This document shows positions 8,475 through 17,813 of a DNA stretch of 39,027 nt, piece after piece. Location of the stretch: NCBI GenBank assembly GCA_949291455.1, contig CASEVQ010000003.1, forward strand, positions 1 through 39,027, given 5' to 3'. The notes beneath the pieces are model-generated. The model was not told the DNA's origin. It saw nothing but the letters and a program-made list of their open reading frames with translations, and did not search any database. Every line of letters begins with the position of its first letter. Within the stretch, counting starts at the first letter, position 1. Origin of the DNA: an uncultured bacterium. GTDB taxonomy: Bacteria > Bacillota_I > Bacilli_A > RF39 > UBA660. The position numbers and the translations under genes are program-made.

Positions 8475-10592
8475 ATGAATAATCAAAATCCGTATCAAGA
8501 AAATTTAGAAAATGTTCTTGAAAAATATGGTCGTGACATTGTCAAATCAGTAAAAGATGGAAAAATTGATCCTGTTATTGGAAGAGATGATGAAATACGT
8601 AGTATAACAAGAATATTATCAAGAAAAACTAAAAATAATCCAGTATTAATTGGTGAAGCTGGAGTTGGTAAAACAGCAATAGTCGAAGGTCTTGCACAAC
8701 GTATTGTAAAAGGTGATGTACCAAATAGTTTAAAAAACAAGACAATTTGGGAATTAGATATGGGGGCATTAGTTGCCGGTGCAAAATATCGTGGTGAGTT
8801 TGAAGAAAGACTTAAAGCGGTTTTAAAAGAAGTTAAAGATTCAAATGGCGAAATTATCATGTTCATTGATGAAATACATATGATAGTTGGTGCTGGTGGT
8901 ATGGAAGGTACAATGGATGCAGGGAATATGTTAAAGCCAATGCTTGCTCGAGGAGAAATACATTGTGTTGGTGCAACCACTTTAAACGAATATCGTAAAT
9001 ACATTGAAAAAGATAGTGCCCTAGAAAGAAGATTTCAAAAAGTTTTAGTTAGTGAACCTACAGTATTAGATACAATCACTATTTTACGTGGACTAAAACA
9101 ACGTTTCGAAGTTTATCATGGTGTAAATATTAAAGATAAAGCTTTAATTGCTGCAGCAACTTTATCAAATAGATATATAACCAATAGATTTTTACCAGAT
9201 AAAGCTATTGATTTAGTTGATGAAGCTTGTGCAACTGTAAAAGTACAAATGGAATCAGTTCCTACAGAACTTGATACTTTAACACGTAAAATAATGCAAT
9301 TAGAAGTTGAAAAGGAAGCATTAAAGAAAGAAAAAGATGATATTTCTCGTCAACGTATTAATGAATTAGATGATAAAATTTCTAACTTAAAAGAAAAAGA
9401 AGAAAAATTAAGAAAAGATTGGGAAAATGAAAAAGATATAAATAATAAAATTAATAGAAAAAAAGAAGAAATAGAAAAAAGAAAAAGAGAATTAGAGTTT
9501 GCTGAAGATAATTATGATTTAGAAAATGCTGCTATTTTAAAACATGGTACTATTCCACAATTGGAAAAAGAACTAAAAGAACTACAGTTACAAAACAAAA
9601 ATGACATATTAAGTGATACCATAGATGAAGAAAGTATTGCCGCTATAATATCAAAATGGACAAATATTCCTATCAGTAAACTAGTAGGAGAAGAAAAAGA
9701 AAAATTGCTTAATTTGGAAACAAACATGAAAAAACGTGTTATGGGTCAAGATAGTGCTATTAAGTTAGTTAGTGATGCCATACTTCGTGCAAGAAGTGGT
9801 ATAAAAGATCCAAATAGACCTATTGGTTCATTTATTTTTCTTGGTCCAACTGGTGTTGGTAAAACTGAAGTAGCTAGAACTTTAGCATACGAATTATTTG
9901 ATGATGAGCGTCATATGATTAGAATTGACATGAGTGAATATATGGAAAGCCACTCAGTTTCAAGATTAATTGGATCGCCACCTGGTTATGTTGGTTATGA
10001 TGATGGAGGACAACTTACAGAAGCAGTAAGAAGAAACCCATATAGTATTGTGTTATTTGATGAAATTGAAAAAGCTCATAAAGATGTTTTTAATATTCTT
10101 TTACAAATATTAGATGATGGAAGAATTACAGATTCGCAAGGTAGAACTGTAGATTTTAAAAATACTATAATAATAATGACCTCTAATTTAGGAAGTGAAT
10201 ACATATTAGATAATTTAGATAATTCTGAAAAATTAGTTATGGATGAATTAAAAAATACATTTAAGCCAGAATTTCTAAATAGAATTGATGAAATTATTAT
10301 ATTCAAATCATTGAAAAAAGAAACTGTTTATAAAATATTAGATAAAATTATAAATGATATTAATAATAGACTTTCTGATAAAAAAATTAAAATTAGCCTA
10401 ACAGATAATGCTAAGGATTATATAATAAATAATTCTTACGATGAAAAGTACGGTGCTCGTCCTATCAAAAGATTTATATCACGAAATGTTGAGACACTAA
10501 TAGCTAAAGAAATAATTAATGATAAAATAAAATATAATAGTGATATTGTTATTGATGTAAATAATAATCAATTAGCAGTGAAGAATATTTAA
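8475..10592 (+). CDS. clpB: ClpB-type disaggregase lacking the N-terminal domain
   Basis: ClpB is a hexameric AAA+ ATPase that works with DnaK to pull proteins out of aggregates. Two AAA+ modules are present, with Walker A GEAGVGKT at 60-67 and GPTGVGKT at about 457-464. Between the halves of module 1 a long charged coiled coil (about 267-395) is the ClpB M-domain, which separates it from ClpC and ClpE. The protein begins almost directly at the first AAA+ domain, so the roughly 150-residue substrate-binding N-domain is missing (705 aa against about 857), as in mycoplasma ClpB. No ClpP-binding loop was recognised. The start at 8475 follows AGGAGGGG by 8 nt; an in-frame upstream start at 8427 would overlap the operator. 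Control is by CIRCE/HrcA. Confidence 0.95.
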   Translation: MNNQNPYQENLENVLEKYGRDIVKSVKDGKIDPVIGRDDEIRSITRILSRKTKNNPVLIGEAGVGKTAIVEGLAQRIVKGDVPNSLKNKTIWELDMGALVAGAKYRGEFEERLKAVLKEVKDSNGEIIMFIDEIHMIVGAGGMEGTMDAGNMLKPMLARGEIHCVGATTLNEYRKYIEKDSALERRFQKVLVSEPTVLDTITILRGLKQRFEVYHGVNIKDKALIAAATLSNRYITNRFLPDKAIDLVDEACATVKVQMESVPTELDTLTRKIMQLEVEKEALKKEKDDISRQRINELDDKISNLKEKEEKLRKDWENEKDINNKINRKKEEIEKRKRELEFAEDNYDLENAAILKHGTIPQLEKELKELQLQNKNDILSDTIDEESIAAIISKWTNIPISKLVGEEKEKLLNLETNMKKRVMGQDSAIKLVSDAILRARSGIKDPNRPIGSFIFLGPTGVGKTEVARTLAYELFDDERHMIRIDMSEYMESHSVSRLIGSPPGYVGYDDGGQLTEAVRRNPYSIVLFDEIEKAHKDVFNILLQILDDGRITDSQGRTVDFKNTIIIMTSNLGSEYILDNLDNSEKLVMDELKNTFKPEFLNRIDEIIIFKSLKKETVYKILDKIINDINNRLSDKKIKISLTDNAKDYIINNSYDEKYGARPIKRFISRNVETLIAKEIINDKIKYNSDIVIDVNNNQLAVKNI

Positions 10593-10620
10593 TTATTAAA
10601 ATTTTAATTTACAAATATAT

Positions 10621-10650
10621 AAAACCACATTTTTATAAAAATGTGGTTTT
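10621..10650. terminator. Bidirectional terminator between clpB and nagZ
   Basis: A near-perfect palindrome: AAAACCACATTTTT, two bases, then the complementary arm ending GTGGTTTT. It has A-rich and T-rich flanks on both sides and lies between convergent genes, so it can serve both transcripts. Confidence 0.88.
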
Positions 10651-10668
10651 AATTTCTCTATAAATATT

Positions 10669-11865
10669 TTATTTATAACTTATTTTCTCTAAAACTTTTT
10701 GATGACTTTCACTATTTAAATAACTACTAGGCAAATAAACATTATAATTTTCTTCTATATTTTCATACTTTAATTTTAATATTTTTCTTACTGATTGATC
10801 AATTCTTTCTTCAGTAATTATTCCTTCATCAACTGCTTTTTTTATAGCTTTTAAACACTCTCTAGATGAAGATGGCATTAATAATATATCTACTCCTGCT
10901 TCTACTGCTTTAACATATATTTCATCTGATGAATAATAATTTGTTAAAGCTTTCATATTTAAAGCATCTGTTGTTATAATTCCATCATAATTTAATTCAT
11001 TTTTTAAAAAATCTGTAATAAGTACTTTGGATAATGATGCTGGAGTGTTATCTCCAGTAATACTTGGTACTGCCAAATGTCCTATCATTATAACTTTTGC
11101 ACCATTGTTTATAGCATTTATAAAAGGAATTAATTCAAGATTATAAAGTTCTTCTTTCGATTTATTTATTATAGGGAGTGAAACGTGTGAATCGGTATAG
11201 GTATCTCCGTGTCCTGGAAAATGTTTATACACTGGAACTATACCATTTTCTAATAAACTGTTTGCTAGTGCTAGCCCCATTTTACTTACTATTTCGCTAT
11301 TACTTCCGAAAGATCTTTTTCCTATAACAGTATTATTAGGATTAGATAATATATCAATAGACGGTGTAAAATCCATATTTATTCCAAAAACTCTTAATTC
11401 TTCAGCTATTACTTGCCCAACTTCTTTAGCAATTAATTCATTATCTGTTAATCCTACATTATACATATATGGTATATTAGAAACTTCTTTATCTTGTAAT
11501 GCTAACAGTCTTTGAACATTCCCACCTTCTTGATCTATTGATATAAACATTGGAATATTCGACATATCTTTTATTTCTTTTATTAATTTTAAAGTAGCAT
11601 CATAAGTTGTTATATTTTCCTTAAATAAAATAAATCCACCTGGTTTTACTGTTTCTAAAGCACTTTTCAAAGTATTATCCATTTTAGGTGCAGCATAAAA
11701 AACTATCATCATTTGCCCTATTTTTTCTTCTAGTGTCATGTTTTCAAGTGTATATTCTATTTTTTCGTTTATATCATCCATATTATTGATACTTTTTTCT
11801 CTATTATGGCAACCACAAATAAAAAATAATATAATAAAAATTGATAGTAAAAAAGTTTTCTTCAT
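10669..11865 (-). CDS. nagZ: Glycoside hydrolase family 3 beta-N-acetylhexosaminidase, lipoprotein
   Basis: NagZ-type enzymes release terminal N-acetylglucosamine from muropeptides or other glycans. The N-terminal signal ends in a lipobox (FICGC), so the protein should be a lipoprotein on the outer face of the membrane, as in Bacillus NagZ. The family signature KHFPGHGDTYTDSH begins at about residue 213 and includes the Asp-His dyad used as acid/base. The nucleophile Asp lies in TTDALNM at about 297. At 398 aa it corresponds to the catalytic barrel alone, without the C-terminal domain of the longer Bacillus enzyme. AGGAGG precedes the ATG. It implies that the organism has a peptidoglycan wall. 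Confidence 0.92.
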   Translation of the reverse strand: MKKTFLLSIFIILFFICGCHNREKSINNMDDINEKIEYTLENMTLEEKIGQMMIVFYAAPKMDNTLKSALETVKPGGFILFKENITTYDATLKLIKEIKDMSNIPMFISIDQEGGNVQRLLALQDKEVSNIPYMYNVGLTDNELIAKEVGQVIAEELRVFGINMDFTPSIDILSNPNNTVIGKRSFGSNSEIVSKMGLALANSLLENGIVPVYKHFPGHGDTYTDSHVSLPIINKSKEELYNLELIPFINAINNGAKVIMIGHLAVPSITGDNTPASLSKVLITDFLKNELNYDGIITTDALNMKALTNYYSSDEIYVKAVEAGVDILLMPSSSRECLKAIKKAVDEGIITEERIDQSVRKILKLKYENIEENYNVYLPSSYLNSESHQKVLEKISYK

Positions 11866-11895
11866 AAAACCTCCTAAATATTTATTATTAGCATT

Positions 11896-12507
11896 TTATT
11901 TTGTAAATTCTTTAATCTTTAATTCAAGAAATTTATCACATTTTTTTAAAAAATTTTGCAAAAAATAACTATTTATATTGTAATCTTGATCAGCAGGAGT
12001 ATTTATATCAAAAATTGTTAAAAACTCAACATTATTATAAAAATCTGTTAAGTGCCTTTCCCAAAAATTGACTTTAACTGAATCAATTAATTGCTCTTCA
12101 TACCATGCTATTTGAAAATCATTACATATTTTATTTTTTTCTTTAATCATTTTATCTTTAAAGAATTCTCTTTCTTTTTTTGTTTGATAATAAGAAGAAA
12201 CATACCCCATTCTATTAAAATTTAATTCGTTATCCTCCAGAAAAGAAACAATATCAATAAGTAAATCAGCGATATCATTTTTATTTTTTTCTAAAAATGT
12301 AAACGAAACATCATTAATAGTTATCGTCATGTTTAAAATTCCTTGATTAAAAATAATTAATGGTTGATTATCTTTTGTATAATTATTTGGTAATATTATT
12401 GGCAAGCCTAAATTATTAAATTTTTGATTAATTTTAGCTCCTAATTGTGTTGGATTATATTCAGTATTTTTTTTTAAAAATAAGACTATTTGCTTTTCAT
12501 TTTTCAA
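11896..12507 (-). CDS. Unknown soluble protein downstream of the satellite T7SS cassette, 203 aa
   Basis: No family is recognised. It looks like a cytosolic alpha/beta protein: an N-terminal part with LPIILPNN and PLIIFNQG strands, a central acidic helical region (about 85-140), and a C-terminal helix ending KELKIKEFTK-like. There is no signal or membrane segment. The reading frame begins with TTG at 12507. The only nearby ATG (12500) is out of frame and stops at once. GGAGG lies 10 nt upstream, inside the end of the GNAT gene, so translation is probably coupled to it. Sitting last in the row after a candidate T7SS substrate, it is a possible immunity or chaperone protein, which is inference from position only. 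Confidence 0.75.
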   Translation of the reverse strand: MKNEKQIVLFLKKNTEYNPTQLGAKINQKFNNLGLPIILPNNYTKDNQPLIIFNQGILNMTITINDVSFTFLEKNKNDIADLLIDIVSFLEDNELNFNRMGYVSSYYQTKKEREFFKDKMIKEKNKICNDFQIAWYEEQLIDSVKVNFWERHLTDFYNNVEFLTIFDINTPADQDYNINSYFLQNFLKKCDKFLELKIKEFTK

Positions 12508-13017
12508 CTATCTACGACCTCCATTGTACTCTTGAGGCTCCTTTTCAAACCATTCTTTAGCTTTCTTATAACTTAATTGATATTTTCCATCTACAATCAA
12601 AGCCCCCATCGATTTAAATACTATTTTGGCGTTGTCATTTTCACTCCAAATTCTACCTTTGAAATCATTATCAGGATTAGAATTATTTAACAATGCCTCT
12701 ACTAAAAATCTAAATGTTTTCCCATCATGTTGATATGAGTCTATAATTTGGAAATCATTTATATAATTTTCTTTTTCTTCTAATGACACAATTGTAAAAC
12801 CAATTAAATTTCCATTTTCTACACAAATTAAATATTTATTTTTATCATTTTTTAATAAACCATTTATCCAATTTTCTTTATATTCTGTAGAATTATTGGC
12901 TTTGTTAAAATGTCTTTTCCCTTGTGCTATTTTGTTCGAATTATATAAATACATACTAAATAGGATTTCTAGTTCTTGTTTAGTTATATTATTATTATTT
13001 TTACATATTAATTCCAT
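12508..13017 (-). CDS. GNAT-family N-acetyltransferase-like protein
   Basis: The 169-aa protein has GNAT topology: an N-terminal helix pair, the paired strands YLICVENGNLIGFTIV (about 72-87) followed by the next strand INDFQII, a helix for acetyl-CoA binding after HDGKTFRFLVEALL, and the late motif-B-like SENDNAKIVFKSMGA (about 130-144). The canonical Q/RxxGxG/A loop is degenerate, reading YQHDGKTF, so acetyl-CoA binding should be checked. It directly follows the 583-aa candidate T7SS substrate and is directly followed (0 nt) by the TTG-started 203-aa gene. AAGGAGAG precedes the ATG. It could modify or protect against the product of the preceding gene (inference). Confidence 0.8.
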   Translation of the reverse strand: MELICKNNNNITKQELEILFSMYLYNSNKIAQGKRHFNKANNSTEYKENWINGLLKNDKNKYLICVENGNLIGFTIVSLEEKENYINDFQIIDSYQHDGKTFRFLVEALLNNSNPDNDFKGRIWSENDNAKIVFKSMGALIVDGKYQLSYKKAKEWFEKEPQEYNGGRR

Positions 13018-13039
13018 ATTCTCTCTCCTTTATTTATTG

Positions 13040-14791
13040 TTATTCTAATGGGATTAATTGCATTACTGTTTCATTTTCACTGCCAAAAGATGAGATTGTT
13101 ACTTCACCATTTAACATTAAATGATGTTGCCCCTCTATTGCATGGCTTACATCGTATCCTACTTCAATTCTAGCATTTTGATATGCCAAACTTACTTGTT
13201 CCATATCCAATGGATTATCCATATTTACAGTAGTAGACTCACCATTTACAACGAATGAAGCATAATCTTCTCGTACTGGAAAAGAATCTCCCACAACAAC
13301 TTTATTATGTTTATCTGTATATGTTTCTCGCTGATAAAGATCACCATTTTCATCACGGTAAACCTCTATCATTGTCCCATCTTCCTTAGTTACGCTTCCA
13401 CAGAAAGGGTCATCTTTATTTCTTGTTATTGTAATGATTTGTTCTACTGGGTTCCCAGAGCCATCATCCATAACTACTCTTTGAGTAACTGTTATTTCTG
13501 ATGAATTATCAGACTCTACATAATCCACGCCAACATCTAATCCAGACCATGAACTTTTATAATCAGCTACATGATCAGTAGTTCTTGTTAGAACAGGAGC
13601 TTCTTCTTGTGTTACTGTTAACTCTTCTCTTTCAACTCTTCCATTTGCTATAATTCCTTTATTTTCAAAGTCAAACTGTTCTCCAACTGAAGTAGTTATT
13701 ATTCCTTCGTCTACAACTTCTCCATTTAAATGTTCATCATCAGTACCAAACTCTCCTGTTCTTGTTTCACTACCTTCAACTGAAGTACCATCCTCATATG
13801 TTTCTTCGTAATCTCTTGTCGATTTTCCTTTTCCATCTGGTCCAACATCATAATCAGTACTGCTTTTTTCTTCTTTTGGTTTAACTTCTTGATCAAGATA
13901 TGCTACCTCTTGAATTTCTCCTCTTTCTATTGCAGCTGTTTTAGCTATTTCAATTTCTTCAACAGTAGTTGGTTCTTCGTATTTTTTAATGTACTGTGAA
14001 ATATTTGGTGACCCATTTTCATCATATGTAATAACACCAGTTTGAACTACTTCTCCTGTTGGACTTAATATATAGTATGTTTCTTTAATTATATTACCAT
14101 TAGCATCTTTAACTGTAGTACCTCGAATAGAATATTGCTCGTCGTATCCAAAATAACTTAAGTCTCTCTTTCCCTCGTATGTGTCTGTTGTTCCTACTGA
14201 TGTTGCAAAAGCACCAATTGAGGTTTCACTTCCAATTGGAGTTAATAAAGTTTTTAATAAATTAATTGCTTCATTTGATGATGTTTCATAACTCATTATT
14301 TCTTCATTTAAAGTATTTAAGATTCCAGATAGTCTATTTTCATTGTTTACCCAAGTTTTATATTTGGAATTATAATTTGATTCCCCAGTTTCTTCATCGT
14401 ATATATATTTTTTGGGACATTCTCCAAGATTATTATATTCATCAGCATTTGTATTATATTCATCAACTTTTTCATCATATGATTTTAATAGTGTTATTAA
14501 TTTTGCCAAATTAGTACCTGCTGATATTATTATTTGATCTGCAGGAGATTTACACGATAAAATCATATCGTCTATACCTGTTTTTGCTGTACCATTTAAT
14601 TCCAGTTCGATATCATCATCCCAAGTATCACCAATTCCGAAGTCATCTATTACTGTATCAATTCCGCTTTTTAAATTATCATAAGATAAATTCAATCTTT
14701 CAGCTATAGTTGTTGCTGCACTAGTATCGCAATCTTTTATTACTGCATAAATTGCTACTAAGCTTTCATTTTTAGTTATTTTCGCTTTCAT
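13040..14791 (-). CDS. Large candidate T7SS substrate, WXG-like head and acidic beta-rich tail, 583 aa
   Basis: The start is taken at the ATG at 14791 (MKAKITKN), which follows AGGTGA at a normal distance; the GTG at 14800 lies inside that ribosome site. Residues 1-190 are helical. A Trp at 57 followed by Asp sits where a WXG turn would fall, and a hairpin extension follows (about 105-185), as in the 471-aa protein of the main locus. Residues about 215-583 are acidic, rich in Thr, Glu, Asp and Gly, and look beta-stranded, with YEDGTSVEGSE-type turns. I see no nuclease, NADase, lipase or ADP-ribosyltransferase motif. It is fourth in the satellite cassette, 12 nt after the second WXG gene. No signal peptide is present, which fits T7SS export. 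Function of the C-terminal part is unknown. Confidence 0.8.
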   Translation of the reverse strand: MKAKITKNESLVAIYAVIKDCDTSAATTIAERLNLSYDNLKSGIDTVIDDFGIGDTWDDDIELELNGTAKTGIDDMILSCKSPADQIIISAGTNLAKLITLLKSYDEKVDEYNTNADEYNNLGECPKKYIYDEETGESNYNSKYKTWVNNENRLSGILNTLNEEIMSYETSSNEAINLLKTLLTPIGSETSIGAFATSVGTTDTYEGKRDLSYFGYDEQYSIRGTTVKDANGNIIKETYYILSPTGEVVQTGVITYDENGSPNISQYIKKYEEPTTVEEIEIAKTAAIERGEIQEVAYLDQEVKPKEEKSSTDYDVGPDGKGKSTRDYEETYEDGTSVEGSETRTGEFGTDDEHLNGEVVDEGIITTSVGEQFDFENKGIIANGRVEREELTVTQEEAPVLTRTTDHVADYKSSWSGLDVGVDYVESDNSSEITVTQRVVMDDGSGNPVEQIITITRNKDDPFCGSVTKEDGTMIEVYRDENGDLYQRETYTDKHNKVVVGDSFPVREDYASFVVNGESTTVNMDNPLDMEQVSLAYQNARIEVGYDVSHAIEGQHHLMLNGEVTISSFGSENETVMQLIPLE

Positions 14792-14803
14792 ATTATTCAC
14801 CTA

Positions 14804-15118
14804 TTAATATACAGCTATATTTGCATTTTCTTGCATTTTTTTATTAATCAACGCATCCATTTGTTTATAACTATCCAAAACTTTTTCAATAAAAGCTATG
14901 TTGGATTCTAAAGTGTCATATATGCTTTGAAATTCATTTGTGTAATTAGTTAATGTAATGTATGCCTTCGTACCAGAACTTCCTGACCAGTAATTAATCA
15001 TGTTAGAACAATCATTTTTTATAGAATTCAATGCATCTTCCATATTTTTCTTTTGCTCCCTTAGTTGAGTTATTTTCATTTGAAGCATATCTGCCTCTAT
15101 GTATATATTACTGTCCAT
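14804..15118 (-). CDS. WXG100-family (Esx-like) protein with C-terminal YxxxD motif, satellite pair member 2
   Basis: 104 aa, all helical, with the turn motif WSG near the middle (residues 44-46) and YKQMD (YxxxD secretion motif) at about 87-91. These features define the EsxA-like substrates and partners of type VII secretion, which fold as helical hairpins and dimerise. The sequence resembles the 107-aa protein at 32194: both begin MD, both have (N/K)YW-x-G followed by an F/Y-rich helix, and both end with a Y-x-x-x-D helix. Its ATG overlaps the end of the preceding WXG-like gene by 11 nt, exactly as in the main locus. Confidence 0.85.
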   Translation of the reverse strand: MDSNIYIEADMLQMKITQLREQKKNMEDALNSIKNDCSNMINYWSGSSGTKAYITLTNYTNEFQSIYDTLESNIAFIEKVLDSYKQMDALINKKMQENANIAVY

Positions 15119-15478
15119 CGTACATTCCTCCTGTCATTGGTGGTGTTATCATTTTAGGTTGCTGTGGTAATAAATATTCCTCTTCAATACTCTTCATCTT
15201 TTTTACACCGTCTTCTATATGACCTTTGTATTTAGATGAGCTTTTATCAAACATCATGCTCCAATCTATTAAATAAGCCGTATCTTCTTTTAATAAATTT
15301 AAATAATTATTCATTTTTGTCTTAAAATTTTCTGCATCTAAGCCTCTCCAACATTCTGGTAACGAATTAATTATTTCTTGAAATTTTTTCTTGCTTCTTC
15401 AAATCTAATAGCATTTTCTTCTGTTCTTTTTCCTAAAGCTTTCACTTCAGTCCAATTTATATTTATTTTCCTTTCCAT
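15108..15478 (-). pseudogene. WXG100-like gene split by a one-base frameshift, satellite pair member 1
   Basis: An ATG at 15478 (MERKININWTEVKAL) opens a 35-codon frame that stops at 15371. The next frame continues from the A6 run at 15384-15389 through FQEIINSLPECWRGLDAENFK to the stop at 15108. Adding one base in the run joins the parts into a protein of about 123 aa. Its WRGLDAENFKTKMNNYL matches WQGIDYEEFKKNLQNYL of the 103-aa protein at 32507, and both end in GQ just before an 11-nt overlap with the next gene. Either the gene is broken, the assembly lost one A, or ribosomes slip at A AAA AAT. If only an internal ATG (15314) is used, the product is a 68-aa fragment without the WXG turn. 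Confidence 0.8.
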
Positions 15479-15486
15479 AATGTCAC

Positions 15487-16569
15487 CTATTCAATCCCCA
15501 TTAATGTACTTAAAATACTTGTTGTTGCTTCATTGCTAAATTTAGTTAAATTAGTCATAAATACTGAACTTTTTCCTAAGTTTGTAACATCACTTTTTAT
15601 ATTAGATACATTTCCAAGAAGAGATTCAATATTAGAACTTTTTGATTCTGAGGCAGTGTCAATAAAGTTTCTAATAATAGATACTTCTCCAGAATTCATA
15701 TCCCCAATATTATTTCCATCATAAACATCAAGCAATGATAATCCCATGCTATCGTCTGTTAATTTTCCTAAATAATTTGGAATATTATTAAAATTTTTCA
15801 AAGAATCCTTCAATACATTACTATATTCTGGTCCTCTTAATAATGTTTCTAAACTTAAATTGTTACTATCAGCTACCATTTGTAAGTACGTTTTAATTAC
15901 ATTCTTCATATCATCGTTCATTCCAACAACTTCTGGTACATTGCCACTAAATATATTTAATAATATTTTTTGACTTATATCTATATTTCCAACTTGAATA
16001 AGATTTTTTAAATTGTCTGAAATGTTAGGACTTGCTAATAAAGTAGATTGAATTTTTAAAGTATAATCTTCTTCTGTTAATAATTTATCAAGAGTTATAT
16101 TATTGTCATCGGCTAAAATTCCTAACTCACTTGCAATTAATGACAAATCACTCATAGACATATTTGTATATTGTTCTAGTTGTTCTTTTGAATTATCAAT
16201 TAATTGTGTCTGTGTTTGCGCCGTGATAACATCATCTTCTTCAATACTTTGACTACCTCCACCACCTCTAGTTCTACCTCTACCTTCTAAAGATGTTATT
16301 TCGTCTTCTATTCCAGTGTCAACTTGTATTGCATTTTCTACAATTGTTTGTATAGTGCTTTTAACAGTATCTAGCGATGATATAAGTTGAATATTGTTGT
16401 CATCATATGATTTAACAAAACCATTTTCTAGGGCAGCATCTTTCAATATTTTGAAAAAATTCTCTTCGCTTGCCTTCACATATGCATTTTTAAAATTCCC
16501 AATTGTTGTATTAAAATTTGATAATATACTATTAATTTGTTCTAAGTTCATTTTTGTAGAATCTGACAT
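15487..16569 (-). CDS. T7SS-linked protein with undescribed C-terminal domain, satellite copy, 360 aa
   Basis: No named family is recognised, but residues about 165-355 are clearly homologous to the C-terminal half of the 398-aa protein at 32848. Shared blocks are STLLASPNISDNLKNLI against ETLLASPYITEELKQIL, LLDVYDGNNIG against LLDVYDGNGVG, and GKSSVFM against AKSSVFM. The N-terminal 90 residues differ and are helical. A Gly/Arg linker (RGRTRGGGGSQS, about 95-107) and an acidic stretch separate the two parts. No membrane helix or signal is seen. The ATG at 16569 is preferred to the GTG at 16581 because GAGGTG lies 9 nt before it and contains that GTG. It is the first gene of the satellite cassette, 8 nt from the WXG gene, with decayed IS sequence just upstream. 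Confidence 0.85.
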   Translation of the reverse strand: MSDSTKMNLEQINSILSNFNTTIGNFKNAYVKASEENFFKILKDAALENGFVKSYDDNNIQLISSLDTVKSTIQTIVENAIQVDTGIEDEITSLEGRGRTRGGGGSQSIEEDDVITAQTQTQLIDNSKEQLEQYTNMSMSDLSLIASELGILADDNNITLDKLLTEEDYTLKIQSTLLASPNISDNLKNLIQVGNIDISQKILLNIFSGNVPEVVGMNDDMKNVIKTYLQMVADSNNLSLETLLRGPEYSNVLKDSLKNFNNIPNYLGKLTDDSMGLSLLDVYDGNNIGDMNSGEVSIIRNFIDTASESKSSNIESLLGNVSNIKSDVTNLGKSSVFMTNLTKFSNEATTSILSTLMGIE

Positions 16570-17160
16570 ATTATAATTCACCTCATATTATATATAAATT
16601 TATTATACATTATATCTTCTTAAATTTCTTGTTATTTTAATTTTTTTACGTTTTTTTACAAAAGCCTAATAATAAAATAGACTATATAATTTTTAGGATA
16701 TGTAATTTATAAAATTGTTATGTGTACTTTTTTCATAATAAAATATATATAACTTAAAACTTGATACAATAAACAGTTGCTAAAACAAATTGAAAAAAAT
16801 TATATATCCATATGTCTATAATCAAAATTATATAATTAATATTCGTAAATTTAAAAGAGAACAATATAATTTTAAAGAAAAAATTATATTATGAAAATAA
16901 AATTAAATGTATAAATCATAAAATATTTAAAACTTATTTTTCTCTTAATCCCAGTTGCTATTATAAATGTTAAATTTTGCTTAATATTAAATTTGAAAAG
17001 CAAAGATTTATAACTTTTAATTTTAAAATAGCTAATATTTCTGATTTTAAAAATATTTTAACATTATATAATTCAAACCTTTTACTCTTTCTACTAATAT
17101 TATTTTTAGGATTATGAAATACCATTATAAAGCACAAAAACTTTATAAATATTATTTACT

Positions 17161-17642
17161 GTTATTTTATATTTTGATGAATTTAAATCTGTTAAAACCT
17201 CCGATAGTGCTATGAGTTTTCTATGTGTGATAGTATTACTAAATAAACTATCAATATTATTGAAGATGAGCATCTTGACAAATTAATTAAATATTTTTAC
17301 TTTATAATTATAAAACTAGAGGTCTCATTAAATTTATTATTATTGATAAATTTCACTTAACTCATCTCGCTTCAAAATTATTTAATAAAGCAAAAATTAA
17401 TGCTATGAAATTCAATAAAAAGTAACATAGAAATTTATAAAAAACTACTTTAAACAATCATAAACAAAACTTTTTTTATGTAAAAACTTCTATTAAGTGT
17501 TTATTAGAACTTACCATTTATTAAAAATAATTATCAAATTTTTTTTATTGAAGCAGCAAATAATTTCATTAAATTAGTTAAAAGAATTATTTTCGGATAT
17601 AGAAAATATGATTATTTTATTGCTAAAATTTTTCTTAATTAA
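17161..17642 (+). pseudogene. ISL3-type transposase remnant, frameshifted and internally deleted
   Basis: Three reading-frame fragments line up with one ISL3 transposase. The first is FDEFKSVKTSDSAMSF (from 17173, carrying the first catalytic Asp of the DDE set). The second, in another frame, is DSITK, stop, TINIIEDEHLDKLIKYFY. The third is IIDKFHLTHLASKLFNKAKI. A last fragment, IEAANNFIKLVKRIIFGYR (Glu codon at 17550), carries the final catalytic Glu and the family's C-terminal KRxxFGYR signature, and ends at a TAA at 17640-17642. The segment that should hold the second catalytic Asp is missing. The element is therefore inactive. Confidence 0.8.
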
Positions 17643-17655
17643 ACGCATTATAAAA

Positions 17656-17674
17656 GAGTGATTTTAAATCACTC
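17656..17674. terminator. Hairpin in the second ISL3 tail
   Basis: GAGTGATT and AATCACTC form an 8-bp stem just after the transposase stop. Compared with the hairpin at 20-41, one G-C pair has become A-T on both arms. It could end transcription from the IS, or from nrdG on the minus strand. Confidence 0.45.
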
Positions 17675-17813
17675 CTCTTAATCAGTTCATTTATCAAATT
17701 TATTGTTCATCGACACTATTTGACAAAAATCTAATTTTTTTTAATTTTAATATCTAAAAATTCTATATTTTTTTACTATATTTTACATTAAAAAATTTTA
17801 TTTTTTCTAATAT

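Larger units (their letters stand above)
16680..17727 (+). mobile_element. Decayed ISL3-family element
   Basis: The 1.2-kb gap between the satellite cassette and nrdG contains no intact gene. From about 17161 to 17642 it holds recognisable fragments of an ISL3 transposase, and from 17643 to about 17727 the same non-coding tail as at 1-97, ending CACTATTTGACAAA. The left portion (about 16680-17160) is so AT-rich and stop-laden that only its position suggests it is the rest of the element. No left terminal repeat could be found, so the left boundary is a guess. Confidence 0.7.

Noticed and set aside
8495-9004. A 169-codon minus-strand open frame inside clpB
   Set aside because: It is antisense to the strongly conserved first AAA+ domain; no ribosome site or recognisable protein.
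16600-16800. Left inverted repeat of the decayed ISL3 element
   Set aside because: I searched for a match to the TTTGTCAAATAGTG-type end and found nothing convincing; the left boundary is eroded or deleted.
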